A DNA stretch of 64,000 nucleotides from ZC4RG29 sp964521255 (GCA_964521255.1 CAZFRM010000006.1:133451-197450); one strand, 5' to 3'; shown: positions 26,246 to 35,959, counted from the stretch's first letter. Program-made: numbers and translations. Notes: a model not told the origin generated them from the sequence alone.

Positions 26246-28672
26246 ATGTGGATAAGAATAGCCGATTTTATCATTAAACAAAGATTGTGGTTAAGCCTGA
26301 TCATTGGTCTGGTTACTCTTTTCATGGCCTACTTTGCAAGTAAGGTTGAGATGAGTTATGACTTTGCCCGCACGGTTCCGCCAAACGATCCTGACATGGT
26401 AATGCTGGAACAATTCAGGAAACAATTCGGGGAAGATAGCAACATCATAGCCGTAGGACTTCGGGATAGTGCAGTTTATCAATTGAAAAATTTTAAGGCG
26501 TTCAGTGAGCTGACGAATGAGATAAGAGAGATTAAAGGCGTGAATAATGTCATTTCTCTGCCCGCCATTAAGATGATTCTCCGTGATACTTCTAAGTTTT
26601 ACCTGACGAATGTTTTTCCTGATAGCATTGAATCGCAGGCTGATTTAGATAACGCGCTCGCCACGGCACGGAATCAGAAAATATACATGGGTCAGATAGT
26701 AAATGAGACCAATGGAGCAACTATGATGCTGATCTCAGTCCAGAAGGAAGTGATGAACTCTTCCAAGCGGGAGGATCTTATGGCTGAGCTGCTGGCCTTT
26801 GGAAAGAAATTTGAAAACAATACTAATCTTACCCTTCACTATGCCGGTCTTCCTTTTATCCGTTCTGTTGTATCGAGCCAGGTGAAGAAAGAAATGCAAA
26901 TTTTTCTTTTCGCCTCGGCTTTTATTACAGGACTGATCATGTTCCTTTTCTTTAAATCCTTTCGCGCCGTTATTTTTTCATTGATCATCATAGCAATAGT
27001 AGTAGTCTGGACGTTAGGAACATTGGCTTTATTTGGTTTTAAAATCACATTGCTTAGCGGATTGATACCGCCGGTGATTGTTACTATTGGAATCACTAAT
27101 GCAATTTACCTGCTGAATAAGTACCACGTTGAATATGACAAAACAAAAAACAAAGAGCAGGCAATAAAGACGGTTGTTTTAAAAATGGGGTTAGCTACGT
27201 TTCTTACTAATCTAACGGTAGCTATAGGCTTCTTAACATTACTGAGTACAGATATCCTGATTCTTCGCGAATTTGGTATTGTAGCCGGCCTCAACATTAT
27301 GGCTTTATTCTTAGTGAGTCTTGTGATGATACCGAGTATATTTTCCTGGCTCCCTGCGCCCACGGAGAAACATTTGCGCCACCTTGACTTCAAAATAATG
27401 GGTGGATTTTTAAAAACGGTTGATATAATGGTTCACCGTCATCGCCCCGTGATTTACATTGTTTCCGTTGTGTTGGCAGTTGTATCCGCTTATGGAATAT
27501 GGAGCTTAAAGTCAGTTTCCTACATGGTGGATGACATTCCTGAAGAAAGCCAGATCAAGAAGGATTTGAAATTTTTTGAAGCGAACTTCAGTGGTATTAT
27601 GCCGCTTGAGATTGTTGTGGAATTCATAACAAAAAAGAGAAGGCCAATCCTGGACGTAGGGAACATGCAGAAGATAGATGAGTTTGAAAGTTTTCTCGAT
27701 TCAATTTCTGTTGTCTCAAAACCCGTGTCATTCCTTAGTTTTATCAAAGCCTCAAAGCAGGCATTTTATAACAATAATCCATCGCGCTATTCACTTCCCA
27801 ATAAAAGTGAAGGCGCTTTTATTTTGCGGTACATGAAAGGGCAAACCGATAACAGTGGCCTCTTCGCATCATTTGTCGATACAACCTTTAGTAAGATGCG
27901 CATCACCAGTCAGATTGCTGACATCGGTTCAGTGAAGATGGACTCTCTGGTACATACGGTAATAGAGCCGAGAATGAATGAGATATTTGTTTCTTCAGAA
28001 AGAGATTCAATTAAAACAGCTATTACGGGAACGACAAAAATATTTATTAAGGGCAATAAATTCCTCATTGAAAATTTACAGGAAAGTTTGTTGCTCGCGG
28101 TCTTGCTGATCACGCTCTCCATGGTATTCTTATTTGCCAATGTGCGGATGATCATCATTTCTCTCTTACCAAACTTATTAGCATTGATGATAACAGCGGG
28201 ACTTATGGGATATCTCAATATTCCACTTAAAGCCAGTACTGCATTAATCTTTAGCATTACGTTTGGTATCTCCGTTGACAACTCGATTCGTTTCCTGGCC
28301 AAGTATCGCCAGGAAATTCTGTCTAATAATTTTTTCATCCCATTGGCAGTAAGCGAAAGCATTCTGGAAACAGGCAAAAGTATTATGTATACCTCTGTAG
28401 CGCTTTTTGCAGGCTTCATCATCTTTGCCTTTTCTAATTTTGGGGGAACTGTTGCATTGGGATTACTCACCTCCATTACCCTTGTCATTTCAATGTTCAC
28501 CAACCTTATCCTTTTGCCGGCGCTGATCATGACATTCGACAGGCCGAAACGTAAAAAAGAGGGACATCTCTTAATTGATGATTTCGATCCCAGTTTTTAC
28601 GGCGAAAGCGAAGATGAGGAAATTGACATCAGCAAGATCAAGATTCACAACCGCCACCCGGCTGCGGAATAA
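26246..28672 (+). CDS. RND/MMPL-family transporter
   Basis: This 808-residue protein has two repeats, each with one N-terminal helix, a large periplasmic loop, and a cluster of five helices. The helix clusters are at about residues 215-365 (FLFASAFITGLIMFLFFKSF and GLIPPVIVTIGITNAIYLLN) and 600-765 (SLLLAVLLITLSMVFLFANV and FSITFGISVDNSIRFLAKY). This is the RND/MMPL/patched (SSD-like) architecture without an outer-membrane partner. Relatives export lipids or hopanoids; the substrate here is not known. It lies alone between dgt and ileS. Confidence 0.9.
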   Translation: MWIRIADFIIKQRLWLSLIIGLVTLFMAYFASKVEMSYDFARTVPPNDPDMVMLEQFRKQFGEDSNIIAVGLRDSAVYQLKNFKAFSELTNEIREIKGVNNVISLPAIKMILRDTSKFYLTNVFPDSIESQADLDNALATARNQKIYMGQIVNETNGATMMLISVQKEVMNSSKREDLMAELLAFGKKFENNTNLTLHYAGLPFIRSVVSSQVKKEMQIFLFASAFITGLIMFLFFKSFRAVIFSLIIIAIVVVWTLGTLALFGFKITLLSGLIPPVIVTIGITNAIYLLNKYHVEYDKTKNKEQAIKTVVLKMGLATFLTNLTVAIGFLTLLSTDILILREFGIVAGLNIMALFLVSLVMIPSIFSWLPAPTEKHLRHLDFKIMGGFLKTVDIMVHRHRPVIYIVSVVLAVVSAYGIWSLKSVSYMVDDIPEESQIKKDLKFFEANFSGIMPLEIVVEFITKKRRPILDVGNMQKIDEFESFLDSISVVSKPVSFLSFIKASKQAFYNNNPSRYSLPNKSEGAFILRYMKGQTDNSGLFASFVDTTFSKMRITSQIADIGSVKMDSLVHTVIEPRMNEIFVSSERDSIKTAITGTTKIFIKGNKFLIENLQESLLLAVLLITLSMVFLFANVRMIIISLLPNLLALMITAGLMGYLNIPLKASTALIFSITFGISVDNSIRFLAKYRQEILSNNFFIPLAVSESILETGKSIMYTSVALFAGFIIFAFSNFGGTVALGLLTSITLVISMFTNLILLPALIMTFDRPKRKKEGHLLIDDFDPSFYGESEDEEIDISKIKIHNRHPAAE

Positions 28673-28750
28673 ATAGGCATAAAAATCCCGTTTTGTTAAG
28701 TGTGAACCGAATTTCGTATGACCGGAGTTCGGCAAGAAGTAAATATCAAA

Positions 28751-28758
28751 TATCTTTG
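28751..28758 (+). promoter_or_regulatory. Putative ileS -7 box (TATCTTTG)
   Basis: TATCTTTG matches TANNTTTG and is 88 bases before the ileS ATG, giving a leader of about 80 bases. In the leader TCCTG and CAGGA can form a short stem. No -33 TTG at ideal spacing is seen. Confidence 0.4.
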
Positions 28759-28846
28759 CGTCCTTAAAATTTGAATTTGATTGAGAAATCCTGCGTTTTA
28801 GAAAGATCAGGACTCAAATGGGGGAATTGTACATTGTAAAATCAAA

Positions 28847-31800
28847 ATGGCCGGACAATATAAGGAGTATAAAGAGCTGAATTTTGCCAGCATTGCCGAG
28901 CAGGTGCTGGAGTTCTGGAACCGCGAGAAGGTTTTTGAAAAATCCGTTAATAACCGTGAGGGAGCATCATCTTTTACCTTTTATGAGGGACCTCCTTCAG
29001 CCAACGGTACGCCGGGCATTCATCACGTAATGGGCCGAACAGTAAAGGATGTCTTTTGCCGGTACAAAACATTAAAGGGATTCCAGGTAAAGCGTAAAGG
29101 CGGATGGGATACACATGGTTTGCCCGTTGAGCTTCAGGTTGAAAAAATACTGGGCATTACCAAAGATGATATAGGCAAAAAAATTTCTGTTGAAGATTAC
29201 AATAAGAAATGCCGCGAAACGGTGATGATGTACAAAGATCAATGGGATGACCTTACGCGCAAGATGGGTTACTGGGTTGATCTCGAAAACCCTTACATCA
29301 CGTATGAAAGAGAATACATCGAATCGTTGTGGTGGATATTAAAGCAATTGTATGATAAAAAACTTTTATACAAGGGCTACACTATTCAGCCGTATTCACC
29401 CGCTGCCGGAACAGGATTAAGTTCCCACGAATTGAATTTGCCTGGCTGTTACAAAGATGTAAAAGACACATCCATCGTTGCACAGTTCAAGGTGGTTAGA
29501 AACACGAAGTCAGATTTCCTTTTCCCATATATAAATAATAGTGAAGGAGTTTACATACTTGCATGGACCACAACGCCATGGACCCTTCCATCAAACACAG
29601 CGCTTGCTGTTGGTGAGAAGATCACCTATGTGCAAGTGAACTCTTTCAATCCTTATACCTACAAACCGGTTAGCGTTGTGCTGGCAAAAGATCTTTTTGG
29701 AAAATATTTTTCTGAAAAGAATAAGGATCTGAAGATAGAAAACTACAAGCCCGGCGACAAAGCAATTCCTTATGAAATTGTTCAGGAGTTTAGTGGGAAG
29801 CAATTAGTAGGCGTTCGTTATGAACAACTAATTCCATACTTACAACCGTATTATGATGCAGAGAAGGCATTTCATGTTGTAGCAGGAGATTTTGTAACAA
29901 CAGAAGACGGAACTGGTGTTGTGCATACTTCACCAACGTTTGGTGCAGACGATTTTCGTGTTGCAAAACAAAATGGTATTCCTCCTTTAACGATAAAAGA
30001 TGAAGTAGGAAATGAGGTACCAACTGTTGATAGGCATGGGAGATTTATATCACAGATCGGTGAACAATTAGCCGAAGGTGTAAAAAGATATCATATCAAG
30101 ACTCACAAGCTTCTTGGGCCGGATGATTTTTATGTAAAGAACTATACCGATGAAGATGAACATCATCCTGATTACAAAACTACGGATGTAATTATCTCCA
30201 TCATTTTAAAAGAAGAGAACAAAGCTTTCAAAGTAGAGAAGTACGAGCACACGTACCCACACTGCTGGAGGACCGATAAACCCGTTTTGTATTATCCGCT
30301 TGACTCCTGGTTTATCAAAACCACGGCGCTGAAAGATAAGATGGTGGAGTTGAATAAATCCATCAACTGGAAACCTGAATCAACAGGGTCGGGTCGGTTT
30401 GGCAATTGGCTTGAAAATCTTGTGGACTGGAATTTATCACGGTCGCGGTACTGGGGAACACCCTTACCGATTTGGCGAACAAAGGATGGAAAAGAAGAAA
30501 TATGCATCGGTTCAATTGATCAACTCTCCAAGGAAGTTTCCAAATCAGTAAAAGCAGGTCTCATGAAAAATGAGTTGCCTGGTAATTTTGATTTACACCG
30601 TCCATATGTAGATGATGTTGTGTTGACAAGTTTGTCAGGACAACCCATGTATCGTGAAGCGGATTTGATTGACGTATGGTTTGATTCAGGGGCGATGCCT
30701 TATGCGCAGTGGCACTATCCGTTTGAGAACAAGGAAATATTTGAGAATAATTATCCTGCAGATTTTATTGCCGAAGGGGTGGATCAAACCCGTGGCTGGT
30801 TCTTCACCCTTCACGCTATTGCTGTGTTAATGAGTGAAAGTAGTGACGAAATAAAATCAGTCAACAAAAAAGCAGGCAATGGTGGTGTTGCTTTTAAGCA
30901 TGTAATTTCAAATGGCCTTGTGTTGGATAAGAACGGCAATAAAATGTCTAAACGTTTGGGCAATGCTGTAAATCCGTTTGACACACTCGCCAAGTATGGT
31001 CCTGACATTGTGAGGTGGTATATGATTGAAAATGCGCCGCCGTGGGACAATCTTAAATTTAATTTTGATGGTCTCGTTGAAGCTCAACGTAGATACTTCG
31101 GGACACTGCTGAATACCTATTCATTCTTTGCATTGTATGCCAACATCGATGGATTTGTAAAAGATGAAATGAACAACGTTCCGCCAGGTAAACTTACTTA
31201 CCTTGACCGATGGATCATCTCCAAGCTTCAAACGCTCATTGTTGAAGTTGATAAAGCGTATGAAGATTACGAACCAACAAGAGCGGCACGTGCTATACAG
31301 GATTTTGTGAACGATCAACTTTCTAATTGGTATGTTCGTCTCAACCGAAAAAGATTTTGGAAGCCTGCCCGCCAGGATGATGCTCAAACGACGGCAGGCG
31401 GGGGTGAGATGTCAGAAGACAAAAAGGCTGCATACGAAACATTGTACGAATGTATAATGGTGGTTGCACAATTGATGTCACCCATTGCTCCATTTTTTTC
31501 TGAATGGCTTTATAAAAATCTCACAGACAATATTCGCGACAGTGCTGTTAAAAATAATACTCCACTAAGATTTGAATCCATACACCTTACGGATCTGACT
31601 AAGCCGGAATTAAATCGTGTGGATGCTGAACTCGAAAAGTCGATGGACTATGCCCAACGCATTTGTTCATTGGTTCATTCCATTCGCAAGCATGCTAAAA
31701 TAAAAGTACGCACACCACTGCATAAAATTCTTTTGCCTGTATTGGATGAGTCGTTTGCAAAAAGAGTTAAATCGGTGGAAAGCATAATTCTTTCAGAAGT

Positions 31801-32362
31801 TAATGTAAAGGCTATCGAATACATCGATGATACTTCAGGTATTCTTGTAAAAAAAGTGAAACCTAACTTCGCGAAGTTGGGGAAACAGTTCGGTCCGAAG
31901 ATGAAAGAGGTTGCCGCGGTGATCAATTCGTTTACAAAAGAGGAGATCAACGGCATAGAGAAAAAGGGCATACTTTCTAAAGGAGGATTTGACCTTGTGC
32001 TGGAAGATGTACTCATTACATCTGAGGATATACCTGGATGGTCTGTTGCAACAGATAATGATGTAACAGCAGCATTGGATATAACAGTAACCGATGAATT
32101 AAAACGAGAAGGTATAGCGCGTGATTTTGTAAACAGGGTGCAGAACTTACGGAAGGAGATGGGCTTTGAAGTCCTTGACAAAATCGGTATTGAAGTCGAA
32201 AAAGATGGAGAGGTGATTACCGCCGCCCTTACAGAATTTAAAGATTACATCCGTACAGAAACACAGGCATTGACGCTGGAATTAAAAGAGAACCTTAAAG
32301 ATGGCGCTGATGTTGATATGGACGAGTTTGTTCTTAAAGTAAAGATTTCATTGAAACAGTAG
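28847..32362 (+). CDS. ileS: Isoleucyl-tRNA synthetase
   Basis: This 1171-residue class I synthetase attaches isoleucine to its tRNA. The HIGH-type motif is in GTPGIHHVMGRTVKDVF, and FQVKRKGGWDTHGLPVELQV follows. The editing CP1 region carries ILAWTTTPWTLPSNTALAV, and the KMSKS-type loop is KNGNKMSKRLGNAVNPFD. The C-terminal half has WYVRLNRKRFW and a long tail typical of the eukaryote-like type 2 enzyme. About 14 extra residues (840-853, PARQDDAQTTAGGG) coincide with a palindromic intergenic-type repeat inserted in frame. The ATG at 28847 is the clear start. Confidence 0.97.
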   Translation: MAGQYKEYKELNFASIAEQVLEFWNREKVFEKSVNNREGASSFTFYEGPPSANGTPGIHHVMGRTVKDVFCRYKTLKGFQVKRKGGWDTHGLPVELQVEKILGITKDDIGKKISVEDYNKKCRETVMMYKDQWDDLTRKMGYWVDLENPYITYEREYIESLWWILKQLYDKKLLYKGYTIQPYSPAAGTGLSSHELNLPGCYKDVKDTSIVAQFKVVRNTKSDFLFPYINNSEGVYILAWTTTPWTLPSNTALAVGEKITYVQVNSFNPYTYKPVSVVLAKDLFGKYFSEKNKDLKIENYKPGDKAIPYEIVQEFSGKQLVGVRYEQLIPYLQPYYDAEKAFHVVAGDFVTTEDGTGVVHTSPTFGADDFRVAKQNGIPPLTIKDEVGNEVPTVDRHGRFISQIGEQLAEGVKRYHIKTHKLLGPDDFYVKNYTDEDEHHPDYKTTDVIISIILKEENKAFKVEKYEHTYPHCWRTDKPVLYYPLDSWFIKTTALKDKMVELNKSINWKPESTGSGRFGNWLENLVDWNLSRSRYWGTPLPIWRTKDGKEEICIGSIDQLSKEVSKSVKAGLMKNELPGNFDLHRPYVDDVVLTSLSGQPMYREADLIDVWFDSGAMPYAQWHYPFENKEIFENNYPADFIAEGVDQTRGWFFTLHAIAVLMSESSDEIKSVNKKAGNGGVAFKHVISNGLVLDKNGNKMSKRLGNAVNPFDTLAKYGPDIVRWYMIENAPPWDNLKFNFDGLVEAQRRYFGTLLNTYSFFALYANIDGFVKDEMNNVPPGKLTYLDRWIISKLQTLIVEVDKAYEDYEPTRAARAIQDFVNDQLSNWYVRLNRKRFWKPARQDDAQTTAGGGEMSEDKKAAYETLYECIMVVAQLMSPIAPFFSEWLYKNLTDNIRDSAVKNNTPLRFESIHLTDLTKPELNRVDAELEKSMDYAQRICSLVHSIRKHAKIKVRTPLHKILLPVLDESFAKRVKSVESIILSEVNVKAIEYIDDTSGILVKKVKPNFAKLGKQFGPKMKEVAAVINSFTKEEINGIEKKGILSKGGFDLVLEDVLITSEDIPGWSVATDNDVTAALDITVTDELKREGIARDFVNRVQNLRKEMGFEVLDKIGIEVEKDGEVITAALTEFKDYIRTETQALTLELKENLKDGADVDMDEFVLKVKISLKQ
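31364..31402. repeat. Palindromic CCTGCC/GGCAGG element inside ileS
   Basis: CCTGCCCGCC (31364-31373) and GGCAGGCGGG (31393-31402) form an imperfect hairpin in two possible registers. The element lies inside ileS, where it encodes PARQDDAQTTAGG. The same CCTGCCT/AGGCAGG words form a hairpin in the intergenic element at 47576-47593, so this is probably a copy of a dispersed repeat that landed in the gene. Confidence 0.7.
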
Positions 32363-32383
32363 AATAATTAACTTTGCAGAACT

Positions 32384-32593
32384 ATGGATATCGAAACTCA
32401 AAAATCTGAGTTGGTCAGGTGGATAAGTCATTTAAAAGACCATAAGGTTATTCAGGAAATTCTGAAGTTGAAGAACCAGATTGAAAGGAAGCCATCATTA
32501 AAGCGTGAATTTGGTAGTGGCAAAAACATTTTTGGATTTGTGGCTGAGGATTTCAATGAGCCTCTTGGAGATTTTAAAGACTACATTAAATAG
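32384..32593 (+). CDS. DUF2281-type antitoxin
   Basis: This 69-residue protein ends in the DUF2281 signature: KREFGSGKNIFGFVAEDFNEPLGDFKDYI, whose last part FNEPLGDFKDYI is the conserved toxin-contact tail. The N-terminal half is a coiled, charged helix. It is followed after 64 bases by a PIN-domain gene, the usual partner. It lies 21 bases downstream of ileS. Confidence 0.82.
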   Translation: MDIETQKSELVRWISHLKDHKVIQEILKLKNQIERKPSLKREFGSGKNIFGFVAEDFNEPLGDFKDYIK

Positions 32594-32657
32594 CTATGTA
32601 CGAGAAGAACCTGGCTATTTCATCATTTATTTCAAATGAATTAAAGCAGATGAAATA

Positions 32658-33041
32658 ATGACCTACTTGCTCGATACCCATGTGCTGATTTGGTATATGC
32701 AGGGGAATTCACAATTGGCCAGAAATTTTATTGTTGAGATTCAAAACTCCGAAAATGTTATTTTGTTCAGTAAAGCAAGTTTGTGGGAAATTGCAATTAA
32801 AGTAAGTATTGGAAAATTAAAACTTGAGACATCTTTTTTTGAGTTGAAGAAGTATCTCGAAAGCAATTACTTCCTGGAACTTGAATTTGATTATAATGAT
32901 TTACAACAATTGATATCATTGCCGTTTCATCATCAGGATCCATTTGATAGACTTATAATAAGCCAGGCAATTAATCGTGACCTTACAGTGATTTCAGATG
33001 ATAACAAGTTCCAACTTTATCCAGTGAAACTTTTCAAATGA
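32658..33041 (+). CDS. PIN-domain toxin (VapC-like ribonuclease)
   Basis: This 127-residue PIN domain starts MTYLLDTHVLIWYM with the first catalytic Asp. A second acidic position is the Glu of KASLWEIAIKVSIGKL, and DPFDRLIISQAINRDLTVISDD brings the remaining Asp residues. PIN toxins of this group cleave RNA and are neutralised by DUF2281-type antitoxins. Its stop overlaps the lspA start by four bases (ATGA), so toxin and signal peptidase would be read from the same mRNA. Confidence 0.88.
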   Translation: MTYLLDTHVLIWYMQGNSQLARNFIVEIQNSENVILFSKASLWEIAIKVSIGKLKLETSFFELKKYLESNYFLELEFDYNDLQQLISLPFHHQDPFDRLIISQAINRDLTVISDDNKFQLYPVKLFK

Positions 33042-33751
33042 GAATATTCCGGTATTTTTTTGTCGCCATACTTGTTATCATCATCGATCAAACTTCGAAG
33101 ATGATGGTCTATAACAACATGTATCTTCACGAAGAAATAAATGTTTTGGGTGATTGGTTCAGGCTTCATTACCTGCTTAATCCCGGAATGGCTTTCGGAT
33201 TGAAGTGGGATAATGAATTTGGAAAACTTGCTCTTACCGTATTCAGGATAGGGGCCATGTTTGGAATAGGGTACTATCTGTGGAGGATGGCGAAGAGAGA
33301 GGCGCATACCGGATTTCTTTGGTGCATGGCGCTGATTTTCGGAGGGGCTGTTGGTAATGTAATTGACAGTACCTTTTATGGTGTTATCCTGAACAATCAT
33401 CCGCCGGGATCATCCACACCGTGGTTTCATGGTCAGGTAATTGACATGCTGTTCTTTCCTCTTTTTGAATTCTATTGGCCTGAGTGGATTCCTGGAATAG
33501 GAGGTGAACACTTTTTGTTCTTCAGCCCGGTGTTTAATATTGCCGATTCCTCCATTTTTGTTGGTGTGTTGATCATTTTGATCTACCAGAAAAAATTCTT
33601 TAAAGAAAAAATTCATACGGTTGAATCAATCGAAGATGACCTGTTAAAAGTTCAAAGTGTAAGTGACAATGGTGTTCAACTCTCAAATGATCAACCTGAA
33701 GCTCCGGTTGAAAATACTTCTGACGAGAAGAGAGATCTTCAGCAAGAATAA
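33038..33751 (+). CDS. lspA: Lipoprotein signal peptidase II
   Basis: This 237-residue membrane protein cleaves signal peptides of prolipoproteins after lipidation. It has four membrane helices. The conserved motifs include IIIDQTSKMMVYNNM, LNPGMAFGLKW, GGAVGNVIDSTFYG (first catalytic Asp) and FNIADSSIFVGV (second). The loop between helices 3 and 4 and the charged C-terminal tail (ESIEDD onward) make it longer than the E. coli enzyme, which is usual in Bacteroidota. It starts inside the last codons of the PIN toxin gene. Confidence 0.96.
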   Translation: MRIFRYFFVAILVIIIDQTSKMMVYNNMYLHEEINVLGDWFRLHYLLNPGMAFGLKWDNEFGKLALTVFRIGAMFGIGYYLWRMAKREAHTGFLWCMALIFGGAVGNVIDSTFYGVILNNHPPGSSTPWFHGQVIDMLFFPLFEFYWPEWIPGIGGEHFLFFSPVFNIADSSIFVGVLIILIYQKKFFKEKIHTVESIEDDLLKVQSVSDNGVQLSNDQPEAPVENTSDEKRDLQQE

Positions 33752-33881
33752 AACAAAATCTTCTTTGAATTACTGAGACTTTACTTTCACTCTTCAATCA
33801 AACTTTCGTTCTAACCTTTTTCATTTAAGTCAAATGTTATAATTTGAAGGGCCTTAAGCGGCTAACCTAAACCCCTTATTA

Positions 33882-35585
33882 ATGCATAAGCTAAATGATA
33901 TTCTTGCCACCATCGATAGTTATGTTGGGGGTGCTAATTGGTTTGTCTATTTTCTCCTGGGTACTGGTCTTTTTTTTACCATTTACTTAAAGTTTCCACA
34001 GATACGTTTTTTTGCTCATGCACTAAGAATTGTGCGGGGAAAGTATGACAAGAAAACGGATGTAGGTGATACAACACATTTTCAGGCACTGGCTACAGCG
34101 CTGTCGGGTACAGTGGGTACAGGTAACATTGCCGGTGTAGCTTTTGCCATTCACCTGGGTGGCCCTGCTGCTCTGTTCTGGATGATGATGACAGCGTTTT
34201 TGGGGATGACAACAAAATTTGTTGAGGTAACGCTTTCACATAAATACAGAGAAGTAGATGCGAAAGGTCACATGGCCGGCGGTCCTATGTACTATATGAA
34301 ACATGCCTTCAAAGGAACAAGACTTCACCCCATCTTCAAATGGATCGCCGTTATCTTTTCTGTTGCAACTGTGCTTTCTTCCTTTGGAACAGGCAGCCTG
34401 CCCCAGGTCAACAGCATAGCCAATTCCATGTATTCTTCTTTTGGTTTGGATAAGATGTTAACGGGTGGGGTACTGGCCATCATATTAGGATTTGTCATCA
34501 TTGGAGGGATCAAACGCATTGCAGTGGTTACGGAAAAGCTTGTGCCTTTTATGGCCATCTTTTATTTTATGGGTGCCGTGCTTGTTATCTTTTACAATGC
34601 AGAAAATATTGTGCCCTCTATTGGTTCAGTCTTCTCAGATCTTTTCACAGGAACAGCCGCGGTGGGTGGCTTCCTCGGCGCGACTATATCCTTCGCATTT
34701 AATCGTGGTGTGAATCGCGGACTCTTTTCAAATGAGGCCGGTCAGGGTTCAGCTCCCATTGCTCACGCTTCAGCTAAGGCCCATGAACCCGTTTCAGAAG
34801 GCATGGTAGCGATCCTTGAACCCTTTATTGATACGATCATCATTTGTATGCTTACTGGCTTGGTGGTGCTTTCTTCCGGCACATGGAAAGAAAAATTTGT
34901 AAATGACTTTCAGGATGCCGATCTCACGGTACTTGCTCAAAAGTATGATGATAAAAATGAAACGGATCGAGCCAGGTTAACGAATCATCTTATTGGTAAA
35001 GAGAGATTGGAATTTTTTTCGGGAGAGCTTCAGGTAAATAATGGCATCATTACGGATAATGTAACGCTTATCCATTCTCGTTCGGTGGCAGAAGATGTTG
35101 TTGTGCTCAGGGAAAATTCGCCGTACACAGGAACGTTAAATTTTAATGTTGGGAAGTTTGATCATACGGATGCAGCAATTAGGATTTCCGGTAAATCATT
35201 ATTGCACAGTGCACCGTTAACAACAGAAGCATTTAAAAGAAGTTTTCTGGGCGATTACGGACAATACATTGTTTCCATCGGCCTTTTGCTTTTTGCATTT
35301 TCCACCGCCATCTCTTGGTCTTATTATGGGGATCGTGCCATGACGTTTCTTTTCGGCGCCAGGTCAGTAGTATACTACCACATTGTTTATGTTGTTGCTT
35401 TCTTTGTCGCATCATTTACCGACACTACCATTATCTGGACACTTTCGGGAATCACCATTGCGCTTATGACCGTCCCTAATCTTTTCGGTATTCTGTTCCT
35501 GCATAAAGAAATGAAAACAACAGTAAAGGAGTACTGGAAAATGTTTAAGAAGGAACACCCGGATGAAAAGGGGATGGAGGATTGA
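33882..35585 (+). CDS. AGCS-family sodium:alanine/glycine symporter
   Basis: This 567-residue membrane protein matches the AGCS family: TALSGTVGTGNIAGVAFAIHLGG with HMAGGPMYYMKHAF, FNRGVNRGLFSNEAGQGSAPIAHASA, and the end FAFSTAISWSYYGDRAM. It imports alanine or glycine with sodium. Between a helix ending TGLVVLSSGTWK and the FLGDYGQYIVSIGL helix lies an extra soluble segment of about 110 residues (331-445). That segment is polar and beta-rich, absent from the roughly 450-residue AlsT/DagA proteins; I do not recognise it. Confidence 0.92.
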   Translation: MHKLNDILATIDSYVGGANWFVYFLLGTGLFFTIYLKFPQIRFFAHALRIVRGKYDKKTDVGDTTHFQALATALSGTVGTGNIAGVAFAIHLGGPAALFWMMMTAFLGMTTKFVEVTLSHKYREVDAKGHMAGGPMYYMKHAFKGTRLHPIFKWIAVIFSVATVLSSFGTGSLPQVNSIANSMYSSFGLDKMLTGGVLAIILGFVIIGGIKRIAVVTEKLVPFMAIFYFMGAVLVIFYNAENIVPSIGSVFSDLFTGTAAVGGFLGATISFAFNRGVNRGLFSNEAGQGSAPIAHASAKAHEPVSEGMVAILEPFIDTIIICMLTGLVVLSSGTWKEKFVNDFQDADLTVLAQKYDDKNETDRARLTNHLIGKERLEFFSGELQVNNGIITDNVTLIHSRSVAEDVVVLRENSPYTGTLNFNVGKFDHTDAAIRISGKSLLHSAPLTTEAFKRSFLGDYGQYIVSIGLLLFAFSTAISWSYYGDRAMTFLFGARSVVYYHIVYVVAFFVASFTDTTIIWTLSGITIALMTVPNLFGILFLHKEMKTTVKEYWKMFKKEHPDEKGMED

Positions 35586-35668
35586 TTTTTGGTTTTTTTC
35601 AGTCCAAAATAGTAATAGAGGAATTTTTGCAGAAATAGAAAAGAGTACTAGATTTGCAATCCCAAAAA

Positions 35669-35743
35669 GGGAGCTTAGCTCAGCTGGTTCAGAGCATCTG
35701 CCTTACAAGCAGAGGGTCGGGGGTTCGAACCCCTCAGCTCCCA
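35669..35743 (+). tRNA. tRNA-Val, anticodon TAC
   Basis: The cloverleaf is complete: acceptor GGGAGCT (35669-35675) with AGCTCCC (35736-35742), D arm GCTC/GAGC, anticodon arm TCTGC/GCAGA around loop CTTACAA (anticodon TAC), and T arm GGGGG-TTCGAAC-CCCTC. The discriminator is A43, and CCA is encoded at 35744-35746. A terminator follows directly. Confidence 0.97.
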
Positions 35744-35749
35744 CCAGGA

Positions 35750-35774
35750 AACCTCATTGTACAATGAGGTTTTT
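35750..35774 (+). terminator. Rho-independent terminator after tRNA-Val
   Basis: AACCTCATTGT (35750-35760) pairs perfectly with ACAATGAGGTT (35761-35771), followed by a T run. It ends the tRNA-Val transcript. The 234 bases from here to the next gene hold two short hairpins but no gene. Confidence 0.9.
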
Positions 35775-35940
35775 CTGTTTAATAAGCTTCTCTCTATCCT
35801 TCTCCTTCCTTGTAACCAATTACAATGCCCCGGTTTAGCGCGCTCACTTCAATTGGAAAAATCCACCCCCTTTGAAACATTTTTTCCTATATTGTTGTCG
35901 TTAATTCGGGAGTCTACTGAAACTCCGATAAAAAAAGACA

Positions 35941-35959
35941 GTTGAGAAATCTTCTCAAC
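35941..35959 (+). other. Short perfect hairpin upstream of the trehalose synthase gene
   Basis: GTTGAGAA (35941-35948) pairs with TTCTCAAC (35952-35959) around a three-base loop, and GGAGT/ACTCC about 30 bases upstream gives a second stem. These lie 50 bases before the trehalose-phosphate synthase start, where a regulatory leader could be. Function not known. Confidence 0.4.

Noticed and set aside
28760..28846. T-box-like leader before ileS
   Set aside because: Only one short stem is visible, with no specifier or T-box sequence, and T-boxes are not expected in this phylum.
35563..35838. Open frame spanning tRNA-Val(TAC)
   Set aside because: It runs through the tRNA and its terminator; the tRNA explains the sequence.
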